DNA of 52,101 nucleotides from Flavobacteriaceae bacterium (GTDB lineage Bacteria; Bacteroidota; Bacteroidia; Flavobacteriales; Flavobacteriaceae): NCBI GenBank assembly GCA_002690085.1, contig NZDM01000002.1, positions 1 to 52,101 of the forward strand, read 5' to 3'. Shown piece by piece: positions 37,367 to 45,394 of this stretch (position 1 is its first letter; each line of letters starts with the position of its first letter). The notes under the pieces were generated by a model. It saw only the letters and a program-made list of their open reading frames with translations, ran no database searches and was not told where the DNA came from. The position numbers and the translations under genes were made by a program.

Positions 37367-38479
37367 ATGGAAGAAACAATGGATGATGTTATTGAAACAT
37401 ATTTACCAGATAATGAATGTATTAGTGAGTTTCATTCACTCTCTCTAGAAAATAAACAAAAGGTTATTCGATTAGGATTATTTGTTTATAAAGAAGGAGC
37501 AAATAAACTTCAAGGTTGGGACAATGAGGACTGGCAAAAAAAGATAGATGAAATTAATAAAACTCATGAAATCGCGATTAAACAAGCTGGGAAGCAATAT
37601 GAATCTCTCCAGCAATCTTTTGATCAATACAAACAATATGCTACTGAGCAACAAACAATATGTATAGAAGGAGCAGTCATGGGTGAAAGAACTAAATATG
37701 ATATGCAAATAAAAAGTTTAACTGAAACTAACAGTGATTTATTGAGTAAACTTAATAGTTTACAAAGTGAAGTGGAACAAAGATATGCTCAAAGATTTGA
37801 AACTCTAATTGCAAATCATCAGAAGATTTTAATGGATGAAAGAGACAAACGTGATTCAATGAGACAAGATTACGAATCTAAATTGCAACGTCAACAAAAC
37901 TCTTCATTAAAAGGTAAGGATGGTGAAGGTATGGTTTATTCAAGACTTAATATGATGTTCCCTACTGCAGATGTAGAGGATACACATACAATTCCACATA
38001 GAGGTGACTTTATTTTAAGGGTAGAAGGTATGACAGTTATGATCGAAACAAAAAACTATTCTCGTAATGTTCAGAAAGCAGAAATAGATAAGTTTTATTC
38101 TGATATTGATAATCCTGCAAATAGCGATATTGAAGCTGCTGTATTTGTAAGTTTACATACTGGAATCTGTAATAGAGATGATTTTCAATTTGAAGTTAGA
38201 AATGGCACGCCTTTAATTTTCATACACAATCTGGTAAACAATTTTGATAGTATTAAACTGGCTCTTAGTTTTTTTAAAATGATTTCTGATCAGGGAAAGA
38301 TAGATTTTAGCCATAAAGAAACCATTGATGCATTTAAAAATCTTGCCTCTGGAATAAAACGTAATTTTCAAAAGCAAAAAACAACATTAGATAGATATTA
38401 TACTAGTCAAATGGAATTAATTACACTTCAACAATCTAATATTAGTGACTTGTATGGTGTTGTTAAACAAAAGTTCTAA
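37367..38479 (+). CDS. Coiled-coil protein with PD-(D/E)xK nuclease domain
   Basis: The first 180 residues are mostly charged helix with heptads (a long coiled coil, about residues 55-178). From residue 181 comes a restriction-like nuclease domain: GKDGEGMVYSRL (Glu187), HRGDFIL (Asp214) and MIETKNYSR (Glu227-x-Lys229), the order expected for PD-(D/E)xK enzymes. A helical C-terminal region of about 90 residues follows. Coiled-coil plus nuclease proteins of this type are found in giant viruses and phages and may process DNA ends or recombination intermediates. Same strand as the ATPase gene, 38 bases downstream, so possibly co-expressed. Specific role unknown. Confidence 0.8.
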   Translation: MEETMDDVIETYLPDNECISEFHSLSLENKQKVIRLGLFVYKEGANKLQGWDNEDWQKKIDEINKTHEIAIKQAGKQYESLQQSFDQYKQYATEQQTICIEGAVMGERTKYDMQIKSLTETNSDLLSKLNSLQSEVEQRYAQRFETLIANHQKILMDERDKRDSMRQDYESKLQRQQNSSLKGKDGEGMVYSRLNMMFPTADVEDTHTIPHRGDFILRVEGMTVMIETKNYSRNVQKAEIDKFYSDIDNPANSDIEAAVFVSLHTGICNRDDFQFEVRNGTPLIFIHNLVNNFDSIKLALSFFKMISDQGKIDFSHKETIDAFKNLASGIKRNFQKQKTTLDRYYTSQMELITLQQSNISDLYGVVKQKF

Positions 38480-38514
38480 TTTTGTGAACACATAATAGTG
38501 TGCTCAAAAAATTA

Positions 38515-38599
38515 TCTCGGGAACCGGATTTGAACCAGTGACCAATGGAAACCTACTTTCTTCTACAGTCCATCGCTCTACCAACTGAGCTATCCCGAG
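38515..38599 (-). tRNA. tRNA-Tyr (GTA) with a 12-nt intron
   Basis: Reading the minus strand, CTCGGGA (7 bp) pairs with TCCCGAG; the D-arm GCTCAGTTGGTAGAGC and T-arm GGTTCAAATCC are standard. The anticodon stem ATGGA/TCCAT encloses CTGTAG followed by an extra AAGAAAGTAGGT and then T. Removing 12 bases directly after position 37 leaves a normal 7-base loop with anticodon GTA. The first pair C1-G72 and this intron site are typical of eukaryotic nuclear tRNA-Tyr; chlorella viruses also carry an intron-bearing tRNA-Tyr. No CCA is encoded. Confidence 0.95.
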
Positions 38600-38635
38600 G
38601 GGGTTAACACCACAATATTTATATTTATCTTTTTA

Positions 38636-38643
38636 TCAATTTT
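38636..38643 (-). promoter_or_regulatory. AAAATTGA word 36 bases upstream of tRNA-Tyr
   Basis: On the minus strand AAAATTGA precedes the tRNA 5' end by 36 bases, between it and the end of the 38653 gene. It may be coincidence or may drive the tRNA with the viral polymerase. Confidence 0.4.
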
Positions 38644-38652
38644 ATAACGCAC

Positions 38653-40149
38653 TTAATATTGATATAATTGTTGAACCTTAAAAGTAAAAGACCAATCTAT
38701 ACCATTTAAATCAAGGAGATTGCCTTTATCATCTTGTAACTCAACTCCTACTCTATCTATTGTAACAGGGCCAAAGTAATCTCTACTGTTACTTGCCATA
38801 TCAGGGCCTAAAATTGTTATTGTTGAACCATGAGGATCATTACCCACAGGTATGACGCCTAGTACATTATTTGTTGTTGGAGCAACATTTCTTGTCTTTT
38901 TGGCTATTCTTGATTCATATATTTTATTTATTGTAAACAATTGTGCTCTAGTTAGCTGCCTTGGTGCAGCCATTGTAGCTATTGCATTACCCGAACTATC
39001 CGTAGTAAGATTATTACAGGAAGAATATTTTGGCAAATCTAATTTATTAGATGTAATATTTGTACCAATAATACCTTTATTTAATCGATTATGATTGTAA
39101 TCATCTAGTGTTAACAAAAGGTACTGTGGCCCATTTAAGTTAGGCGCTGCTTGAGCCCATGTGTAATCAGAGTTATTAACAGAAGTAAATAAACTTCCTG
39201 TAGAATCATCATATTGTTCTCGAAATCCTATAGTCCACCCCAAATTATTATTTGAAAATGAGTTTGTTACACATGAATTACAACTAGGATCTGTAGGTGT
39301 TTCTTGTCCATTATACCATATAATTGTATTATACCCAGATCCACTTGCCTTTACTCCAATTCGATTAGTAATAGAATTATAACTCATATCGATATTGTAA
39401 TAAGATGGATTTGAATTAATATAATCTACAAAAACACTAGCATTTTCATAATAACCATCTGTAACCACCTTATAAGTTAAATCACTTTGATCTGATGTTT
39501 CAACACCATAACAACTATTACCAATAAATCCTGAAATGTTATTCCATGTTTTTGGAAATTGAACTGAATAAAGTTCCATTGATATTACATTACTCAGTGT
39601 CTCAGTTAAATCAACTGAAAACGAAGTTGGATATGAAGGTTCAGTGATATTCTGACCTGCATAAGGAAAGATATTAGCTCGATATTGACTATCAATAATT
39701 ACTGTTCTCTCAACAACATTTTTTAGATTTGGATTAATAGTGCCTTGAGCCACAGGAAGATTAAATACTTGATTCACACCTAGAGTTTCTCGTTTCATTT
39801 GAAAATGATCATTATCAAAAGTTTGAACCTTATTTTGTCTAGAAGTAACTCTATCTGCTTGAGTAGGATCTGATTGAGTCAAAGATTGATTATGCCACCA
39901 ATCAAGGAGCTGATCAGTAGCTTGTTCATTAAAAGATCCTTCTTCTTCCTGTGTACTTAAAGTTTGCAACACCTTAGATCTAGCCTGTTTTAAAAATGTA
40001 ACAATGGTTTCGTTTCCTTCTTCTGAAGCTTTACTAATCAATCGATTTGATACTATTTCTATTTGACTTGATGATGGGTTGGTCAAACCTAATAGGTCTA
40101 AAATATCAGCTGTGGACCAATTATCAATATTTGTATCTAATTCACTCAT
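38653..40149 (-). CDS. Virion-type structural protein, paralog of 33148-34680
   Basis: A 498-residue beta-rich protein sharing blocks with the product of 33148-34680: the TNIDNWSTADILDLLGL opening, AQGTINPNLKNVVERTVIID, LSNVISMELYSVQFPKTWN, the LGWTIGFREQYDD block and the ending YFGPVTIDRVGVELQDDKG. The N-terminal 110 residues are acidic and helical and are less well conserved between the pair. No enzyme motif or membrane segment is seen. The pair probably arose by duplication and may occupy related positions in the capsid. Inferred as structural from composition and paralogy only. Confidence 0.7.
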   Translation of the reverse strand: MSELDTNIDNWSTADILDLLGLTNPSSSQIEIVSNRLISKASEEGNETIVTFLKQARSKVLQTLSTQEEEGSFNEQATDQLLDWWHNQSLTQSDPTQADRVTSRQNKVQTFDNDHFQMKRETLGVNQVFNLPVAQGTINPNLKNVVERTVIIDSQYRANIFPYAGQNITEPSYPTSFSVDLTETLSNVISMELYSVQFPKTWNNISGFIGNSCYGVETSDQSDLTYKVVTDGYYENASVFVDYINSNPSYYNIDMSYNSITNRIGVKASGSGYNTIIWYNGQETPTDPSCNSCVTNSFSNNNLGWTIGFREQYDDSTGSLFTSVNNSDYTWAQAAPNLNGPQYLLLTLDDYNHNRLNKGIIGTNITSNKLDLPKYSSCNNLTTDSSGNAIATMAAPRQLTRAQLFTINKIYESRIAKKTRNVAPTTNNVLGVIPVGNDPHGSTITILGPDMASNSRDYFGPVTIDRVGVELQDDKGNLLDLNGIDWSFTFKVQQLYQY

Positions 40150-40208
40150 CTTGATGTATATACAATATGGATACTTTTAAGCTGTGCGTTTTTGAGTTAC
40201 TTTTTGGA

Positions 40209-40216
40209 AAAATTGA
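40209..40216 (+). promoter_or_regulatory. Early-promoter word AAAATTGA
   Basis: Only 20 bases before the ATG at 40237. This position also argues against the upstream in-frame TTG as a start for the RBR gene. Confidence 0.6.
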
Positions 40217-40236
40217 TCTCTAAATATGGTAGGTTA

Positions 40237-41709
40237 ATGATGGCATCCCCTGGAATCAACAAAGTATTACAAGTACAAAACATGACTGACTGCCCAATCT
40301 GCTGCGAGACTTTCAATAAAAGCACCAATGCTCCGGTAACATGTGAATATGCTGACTGTGGTTATGTAGCATGCAAAAGTTGTGTTCGGACATACCTTAC
40401 AACAACAAATGCTGATCCATGTTGCATGAAATGCAATAAAACATTTAGTATGACATTTATGAATGACAATCTAAATCGATCATTTGTTTCAAAAGACTAT
40501 CGTAATCATCGTTCTCAACTTCTTCTGGAACGGGCAATCAGCCAATTGCCTGAAGCAATGGGTGAAGTTGAGCGACGCGTTCAGGTAGAAGAAAAAAAGA
40601 AAGATGTTCATGAGTTGCAAGCTCAAATGCGGGAACTGCAAGCTCGCCTTAGAATACAACAAAATGAACTCTGGCAAATGGAAAATAAAAAGACTGAAGT
40701 TGTAAAGCGCAAGTTTGTTATGGGTTGTCCTCGAGAAGATTGTCGAGGATTCTTGAGTTCTCAGTATAAATGTGGACTTTGCAACTATCATACTTGTCCT
40801 AATTGTCTATGTGTTAAAGGTCCTCATGCAGACTCTGAACATACCTGTAATCCAGACGATGTAGCTAGTGCTGAGCTTATCAAATCACAGACAAAACCTT
40901 GTCCTGCATGTGGTGAAAGAATCTCTAAAATTGAAGGTTGTGATCAAATGTGGTGCACATCCTGTCATACGGCTTTCAGTTGGAGAACTGGAGCTATTGA
41001 CAATGGCGTTGTTCATAATCCTCACTTCTTCCAGTTTCAGAGGCAAAATGCTAATGGTCAAGCAGATGGACAGCCTGGACGTGGTATGGGTCAGTGCAAT
41101 GCAAATAACATGCCAGGATATTATCTGATGCGACGTGTTGATGAGCAATTGCGTCGTTCTACCACATCAGTCACACTTTCAAGATCGCTTGGTCGGCAGG
41201 TTATGGATATCTATCGTATGCTTACCCACATTCGTGCACACGAAGTAAGAAGATACCAAAATAAGGTTCGAGAAGAAGCTGATACTATGGGTATTCGTGT
41301 AGACTATTTGTTGAAAAAAGTTACAAAAGAAGAGATGCAGCGCAAGCTTTACAACACTGATCGATCTAGGAGGCGTAATGCTTTGATTCTCAACCTATTT
41401 GAAGTAATCGGAGATGTAGGTCTAGAGTGGGTTTGGGGACTTTGTAATGCAACTGCTACTGGTGAAGCCTTCGTGCAGCTTATTCAAAATGAAGTAAAAA
41501 AAATAGATGAATTGTTTGAGTATTGCAATCGTGAATGGGCTAAGATCTCATATGATCATCGAATTACTGTTCCCGTCATCCAATACATCAATGGTCTTGA
41601 AATCAGAAAATACAATTTGTACAAATCTGGTAAACAAGAGGGCATTAATGATTATGAGTCACCAGAGTTCCTAACTTGGGCTAATTCCCTACTTACACCA
41701 GCAGTTTAA
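40237..41709 (+). CDS. RBR-type E3 ubiquitin ligase
   Basis: A RING-between-RING protein that would transfer ubiquitin to substrates through a thioester intermediate. RING1 is CPICCETF...CVRTY...CCMKCNKTF (residues about 19-75). A charged coiled coil (about 100-165) follows, then the between-RING zinc domain (CPREDCRGF...CGLCNYHTCPNC) and RING2 CPACGERISKIEGCDQMWC, in which the Cys of IEGC matches the catalytic cysteine of parkin-type enzymes. The FSWRTG ending of RING2 and the NPHFF that follows look virus-typical. The first ATG is at 40237 (490 aa), downstream of a promoter word. Probably reprogrammes host ubiquitination. Strong domain evidence; substrates unknown. Confidence 0.9.
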   Translation: MMASPGINKVLQVQNMTDCPICCETFNKSTNAPVTCEYADCGYVACKSCVRTYLTTTNADPCCMKCNKTFSMTFMNDNLNRSFVSKDYRNHRSQLLLERAISQLPEAMGEVERRVQVEEKKKDVHELQAQMRELQARLRIQQNELWQMENKKTEVVKRKFVMGCPREDCRGFLSSQYKCGLCNYHTCPNCLCVKGPHADSEHTCNPDDVASAELIKSQTKPCPACGERISKIEGCDQMWCTSCHTAFSWRTGAIDNGVVHNPHFFQFQRQNANGQADGQPGRGMGQCNANNMPGYYLMRRVDEQLRRSTTSVTLSRSLGRQVMDIYRMLTHIRAHEVRRYQNKVREEADTMGIRVDYLLKKVTKEEMQRKLYNTDRSRRRNALILNLFEVIGDVGLEWVWGLCNATATGEAFVQLIQNEVKKIDELFEYCNREWAKISYDHRITVPVIQYINGLEIRKYNLYKSGKQEGINDYESPEFLTWANSLLTPAV

Positions 41710-41738
41710 AAATCTAAAAACACAAAAATATAATTAAA

Positions 41739-42242
41739 TCACTGATATCTTCTTTTGAACATATTGGTAATTTTTTCTGTAAAATCAATATGACTATTAT
41801 GAACTATCCAGCCGGGCAAGAATGTTACACCAGATCCTCTCTTCAAGTGTCGTGAGCCTTTAAAACAAAGTTGGTCAAGAATAGCCATTACTTTTTCCTC
41901 ATCTACATCGCATGAATCTCTATCTATTCTAAACTCACTCCTATACGTATATCGATTATAGTTACCCCAATCATATATTTTGTATTTTCTGTCCAATGCT
42001 AGATTATTTCTAACCAATCCAATTCCTACAATTTTGTTAATATCATTTTGCATCTCTAGAACAATGATATTAGCTCCAATTGGAACATCGTCTTTTATTC
42101 GAACGGGTGTTCCATACACACAACCTCTATACTCATTTTTACGTCTCCATGTTTGATTTTGCTCCCAAGTCTCCGTATTGAAACGAGTTGAAGCAAGATA
42201 TGGCATATTTAATGAATATAGATTAGAGAGAATAATCCACAT
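41739..42242 (-). CDS. Conserved-looking virus protein, unknown function
   Basis: A 167-residue protein from the ATG at 42242. The promoter word AAAATTGA (42242-42249, minus strand) directly abuts that ATG, so the transcript more likely starts translation at the next ATG (42206, MPYLASTRFNTETW), giving 155 residues. A basic signature RGCVYGTPVRI, an RSEFRIDRDSCDVDE stretch and GSRHLKRGSGVTFLPGWIVH near the C-terminus look like a compact conserved domain. I associate the last motif with uncharacterised giant-virus proteins, but cannot verify this. No enzyme signature is recognisable. Confidence 0.6.
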   Translation of the reverse strand: MWIILSNLYSLNMPYLASTRFNTETWEQNQTWRRKNEYRGCVYGTPVRIKDDVPIGANIIVLEMQNDINKIVGIGLVRNNLALDRKYKIYDWGNYNRYTYRSEFRIDRDSCDVDEEKVMAILDQLCFKGSRHLKRGSGVTFLPGWIVHNSHIDFTEKITNMFKRRYQ

Positions 42243-42267
42243 CAATTTTTATCGCTTTATAAATTAA

Positions 42268-42702
42268 ATGAGTGTTTGGATTGGCAGATGGTTCTCATAT
42301 TTATTGTCGCTTTCAATAGTTACTGTTGTATTAGTATACATTCTCGATCTACCAACATTTCTCTCTAATGCGCCAAAACTTGTTGAGGAATATTACTATG
42401 GGTCTCCTGTAAAAAGCTTTATTCTTGATATATTTTTAATTGCTATGTATATTTCTGCTGGTATGATTACAGCCAACACATTAAATATCAAGGGTGATGA
42501 TCACGCTGGTCAGTTAGGAAGCTTGGCCTTAGCCAGTGGTATAATTTCTAGTGCTTTTATGTTTTTATTTTTAGCACAAAAAGGATCTTCGTTCTTTGCC
42601 AGATGGTTTAAAGCTGCTGGGTTTAGAGCAGTTATCTATGACATTATACTTGTTTGCAGTGTATATGTTGTAATGATTCAACTACATAATAAAATATTCT
42701 AG
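42268..42702 (+). CDS. Four-helix membrane protein, unknown function
   Basis: A 144-residue protein with four hydrophobic segments, about residues 6-27, 50-70, 80-101 and 115-137. The last stretch, GFRAVIYDIILVCSVYVV, is well-ordered hydrophobic. It is followed 11 bases later by another small membrane protein on the same strand, so the two probably form a co-expressed pair. Likely virion inner-membrane proteins. Confidence 0.66.
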   Translation: MSVWIGRWFSYLLSLSIVTVVLVYILDLPTFLSNAPKLVEEYYYGSPVKSFILDIFLIAMYISAGMITANTLNIKGDDHAGQLGSLALASGIISSAFMFLFLAQKGSSFFARWFKAAGFRAVIYDIILVCSVYVVMIQLHNKIF

Positions 42703-42713
42703 GTATAGTGTAA

Positions 42714-43058
42714 ATGAAAGAACATTTATACAATACACTTATTGCGATTGTAATCATACTAAAAGCGTTATTTCTTTTAATTTCAATTATGTCGCGTTTA
42801 AGTCATAGATTAGGATGGGATAGTAGAACAGTTAAAATGCTTGATAAAATGCGAGAAGAATCATTGGCTGTATCTGAAGTATTTATGTATTTAGTATTAA
42901 TAGTTGTATTTTTTCCTAGAAGACGTGTAAGCGATATAAAAATTGGAAAAGAAGAGCAAATAATTGCTTTTGTACTTGGTATATTGGGTATTATTCATAC
43001 TCAGTGGGACTTATTTGAAGGTTTCTTTTTGGATATCAACAAATTAATTAATAAGTAA
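42714..43058 (+). CDS. Small membrane protein, three helices
   Basis: A 114-residue protein: hydrophobic segment 4-25, a basic cytosol-type loop (SHRLGWDSRTVKMLDKMREE), a second segment about 57-69 and a third about 86-100. Its 3' end overlaps the converging methyltransferase gene by 11 bases. Probably expressed with the preceding membrane protein. Function unknown. Confidence 0.63.
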   Translation: MKEHLYNTLIAIVIILKALFLLISIMSRLSHRLGWDSRTVKMLDKMREESLAVSEVFMYLVLIVVFFPRRRVSDIKIGKEEQIIAFVLGILGIIHTQWDLFEGFFLDINKLINK

Positions 43059-44418
43059 ATGTATATTTTTTAGTATGAAGATTATTAATGGCTTCTTTTT
43101 CTTCATCTGAAAATCCAAAATAGGTAGCTATAGTATCATCTGTAATTTCTTTGGGAAAATGTTTCAACTTATAAATATCTGGAATTACCTGGAAAACATA
43201 CTTTTCCAGGTATTTCATTCTATAACGGGTTGCTTCAAAAAGATAAAGAGCTGTCTTTGTCTTAAAAAAACTGGATAATCTCTCTAGATAATCAATATTA
43301 TTTGACTCAATAACATATGCATCTCTATTACTGATACCATATTTGCCATCTTTATCTATGAAAGGAAAACCATACATTTTATGTGGCATTATTAGTTTTC
43401 GTTTACCTGCAAATGCGAGTTCTTTATTGCTATAATCTACTACCAATTTTGGATTAAGACCAGAGAGAATACAGGTACGAATATTTTCATATGGATGTTC
43501 TTTATTTTTAATCTTACTAATTGTTGCTGTAGTTGAAGGCATATTCGTTTTGAAAACTTTTAACCCATCTGTTTTTAGATCTCGCTTTACTTTTCTAAAA
43601 ACAGAACAACCATAAACAGGTATTGGCTCAAATACTGATGGATCAAAAGGATATTCAATATACCTATCCAAGTCTTGGTCGTACAACATTGTAGTATTAT
43701 CAGTTGGAGCTTTGGTCATTAATAATAAACTAGTGGGTGTTTGTGCTTCACCTGAAAAGTATCTATTAGTTAAACTGTTAGACATGCAACGAACTTTATT
43801 AAGTTTGTAAGATGTAATAAACTCATAAGATTTATCTCTCCCTGGTTTCATCCAAATACTAGGAATTATGTATAGGATCTTGCCTCCTGGATTAAGTAAA
43901 TTAATGGAATGTTTGACAAAATGAAACCATATTGTTTTACCGTCTTGTTTTTTATTTTTAAAAGAGTTAGTAGGTACTTTTTTAATTCCATTACAATTGT
44001 AAGGCGGGTTACCGATGATATAATCAAACTTCGTAGAGAGATATTCTAAAAAATTACCCTCGATTACATTACATGATTCACCAAATAGGATACGTAGTTT
44101 ACCTATATTTTCCTCTCTTATTTCACTCATGAATATCATATTTTGAATGATATGCTGTGATCTTTCATTTTTATCTGGTATAATTGGTTCAAGACCCTTC
44201 ATAAGGCGCCAAAAAAGACACATAGAGAAATAACCACTGCCAGCCCCAGCGTCTAAAAAAGTTTTTGAAGGATCAGAGAAATCAGAATTATCCATCATAT
44301 CAAACATTATATTAATCAAACTAAATGGAGTAAAAATCTCTCCATACAATTGTTTATTTTCTTGGGACACATGTAAATCTTGTTGATAATCTTCTTTATC
44401 TATCGTTTGTATACTCAT
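43048..44418 (-). CDS. DNA N6-adenine methyltransferase, Eco57I/TaqI-like class
   Basis: Transfers a methyl group from S-adenosylmethionine to adenine in DNA. Visible motifs are YGEIFTP (residues 25-31, motif X region), DAGAGSGYF (56-64, SAM-binding motif I) and the catalytic NPPY (137-140), then a target-recognition region with LERLSSFFKTKTALYLFEA near residue 385. The class is the gamma-type found in type II and IIG restriction-modification systems. At 456 residues it has no attached nuclease domain. It lies 35 kb from the EcoRI-family gene, so whether it is the partner is unknown. It may protect other sites or mark the viral genome. Confidence 0.88.
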   Translation of the reverse strand: MSIQTIDKEDYQQDLHVSQENKQLYGEIFTPFSLINIMFDMMDNSDFSDPSKTFLDAGAGSGYFSMCLFWRLMKGLEPIIPDKNERSQHIIQNMIFMSEIREENIGKLRILFGESCNVIEGNFLEYLSTKFDYIIGNPPYNCNGIKKVPTNSFKNKKQDGKTIWFHFVKHSINLLNPGGKILYIIPSIWMKPGRDKSYEFITSYKLNKVRCMSNSLTNRYFSGEAQTPTSLLLMTKAPTDNTTMLYDQDLDRYIEYPFDPSVFEPIPVYGCSVFRKVKRDLKTDGLKVFKTNMPSTTATISKIKNKEHPYENIRTCILSGLNPKLVVDYSNKELAFAGKRKLIMPHKMYGFPFIDKDGKYGISNRDAYVIESNNIDYLERLSSFFKTKTALYLFEATRYRMKYLEKYVFQVIPDIYKLKHFPKEITDDTIATYFGFSDEEKEAINNLHTKKYTFTY

Positions 44419-44459
44419 ATATCAATTAATAATAATTCATATATCAGCTCAATACGCAT

Positions 44460-44804
44460 TTATATCAAAGAATGAGTCAATGCCCAAAAGAAAATAACTG
44501 TAAAAGCAGGTAATGTAAGTAGTTTAAGATGTGCAGATAAACTGGTAACAGTAGTAGCTAATGCCAAGCTAATTAAACCAAGATACGATCTTTTTACATT
44601 AATATCCTTTTCATTTTTAAAAGCATATCCAATAACTAATAGCACTAATAGTAATAAAAAATATTCTGGAATTGCACTCTTAAAAAAGTGATCATCTAAT
44701 TTATTTTTAAAATAGAGCTCATTATCTGATATTTTTTTTACAATATGTATCCCATATAAAATAGATACAACAATAATCACTAATTTTAGATGTGATGATT
44801 TCAT
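44460..44804 (-). CDS. Small membrane protein, three or four helices
   Basis: A 114-residue protein with hydrophobic stretches at about 6-22, 44-60, 75-90 and 93-113 (the last two close together). No cysteine or motif is informative. It lies between the methyltransferase and Nudix genes on the same strand. Function unknown. Confidence 0.6.
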   Translation of the reverse strand: MKSSHLKLVIIVVSILYGIHIVKKISDNELYFKNKLDDHFFKSAIPEYFLLLLVLLVIGYAFKNEKDINVKRSYLGLISLALATTVTSLSAHLKLLTLPAFTVIFFWALTHSLI

Positions 44805-44825
44805 TACTACATTAGTGTTAGATAT

Positions 44826-45293
44826 TTAGTTTTTATGGATTTGTATTATTTTATCAGCTACTTTTTTGTAAAAAGGTCTCATATTTTTTCGATTTCTTTT
44901 AAATTGATTCATCGTAAACCATTTAATCTCACACTTTTCAAACATACCATTTTTTTCAATTAAATGTGGAAATCTCTCTTTCATTAGTTTATAATTATTA
45001 TTAAAATAGTACGGCAATAAAGGATCATATGGAACTTCTACAAGATAAGTAGTATATCCTTCATATTCTATTTTATCATATAGGTGATTTTTTATTAAAT
45101 TACGCATATCTTTTTCGCATCCTAACATGCCATTTAATTCTTCACAACCTTCCCTAATTGCAGTAGCAATAGGACGTTCTTTTTTTTCTTTTCCGCCGCC
45201 AAAGTCACTCCATTTTTTCTCATATCCTTCTTTTCCAAGCAGTAAAAGCATAACTCCACTTTTAAAGCATACTGGTAAAATACCTGCGCCCAT
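44826..45293 (-). CDS. Nudix hydrolase
   Basis: A Nudix enzyme that would cleave nucleoside-diphosphate-linked compounds. The Nudix box begins at GGGKEKKERPIATAIREGCE and continues EL (residues about 32-54), with G-x5-E-x7-R-E-x-x-E-E intact; the final Gly is Asn, a mild deviation. The N-terminal MGAGILPVCF strand is typical of the fold. It has 155 residues. Poxvirus and mimivirus Nudix enzymes remove mRNA caps, so host mRNA decapping is possible, but sanitising oxidised nucleotides is equally possible; the sequence does not decide. Confidence 0.85.
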   Translation of the reverse strand: MGAGILPVCFKSGVMLLLLGKEGYEKKWSDFGGGKEKKERPIATAIREGCEELNGMLGCEKDMRNLIKNHLYDKIEYEGYTTYLVEVPYDPLLPYYFNNNYKLMKERFPHLIEKNGMFEKCEIKWFTMNQFKRNRKNMRPFYKKVADKIIQIHKN

Positions 45294-45394
45294 CTGATAT
45301 TAATGCATATAAAAATCCCTTTATGTCTGGTTCTTAATTTTCAGTGCGATATTTTCAGTGATTAAAAAAACATTTTTTGTGACCATAATCTATA

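Noticed and set aside
11911-45350. Shared word TTTCAGTGCGAT upstream of two genes (near 11911 and 45341)
   Set aside because: A 12-base match between two places in 52 kb of AT-rich DNA is expected by chance; no third copy was seen.
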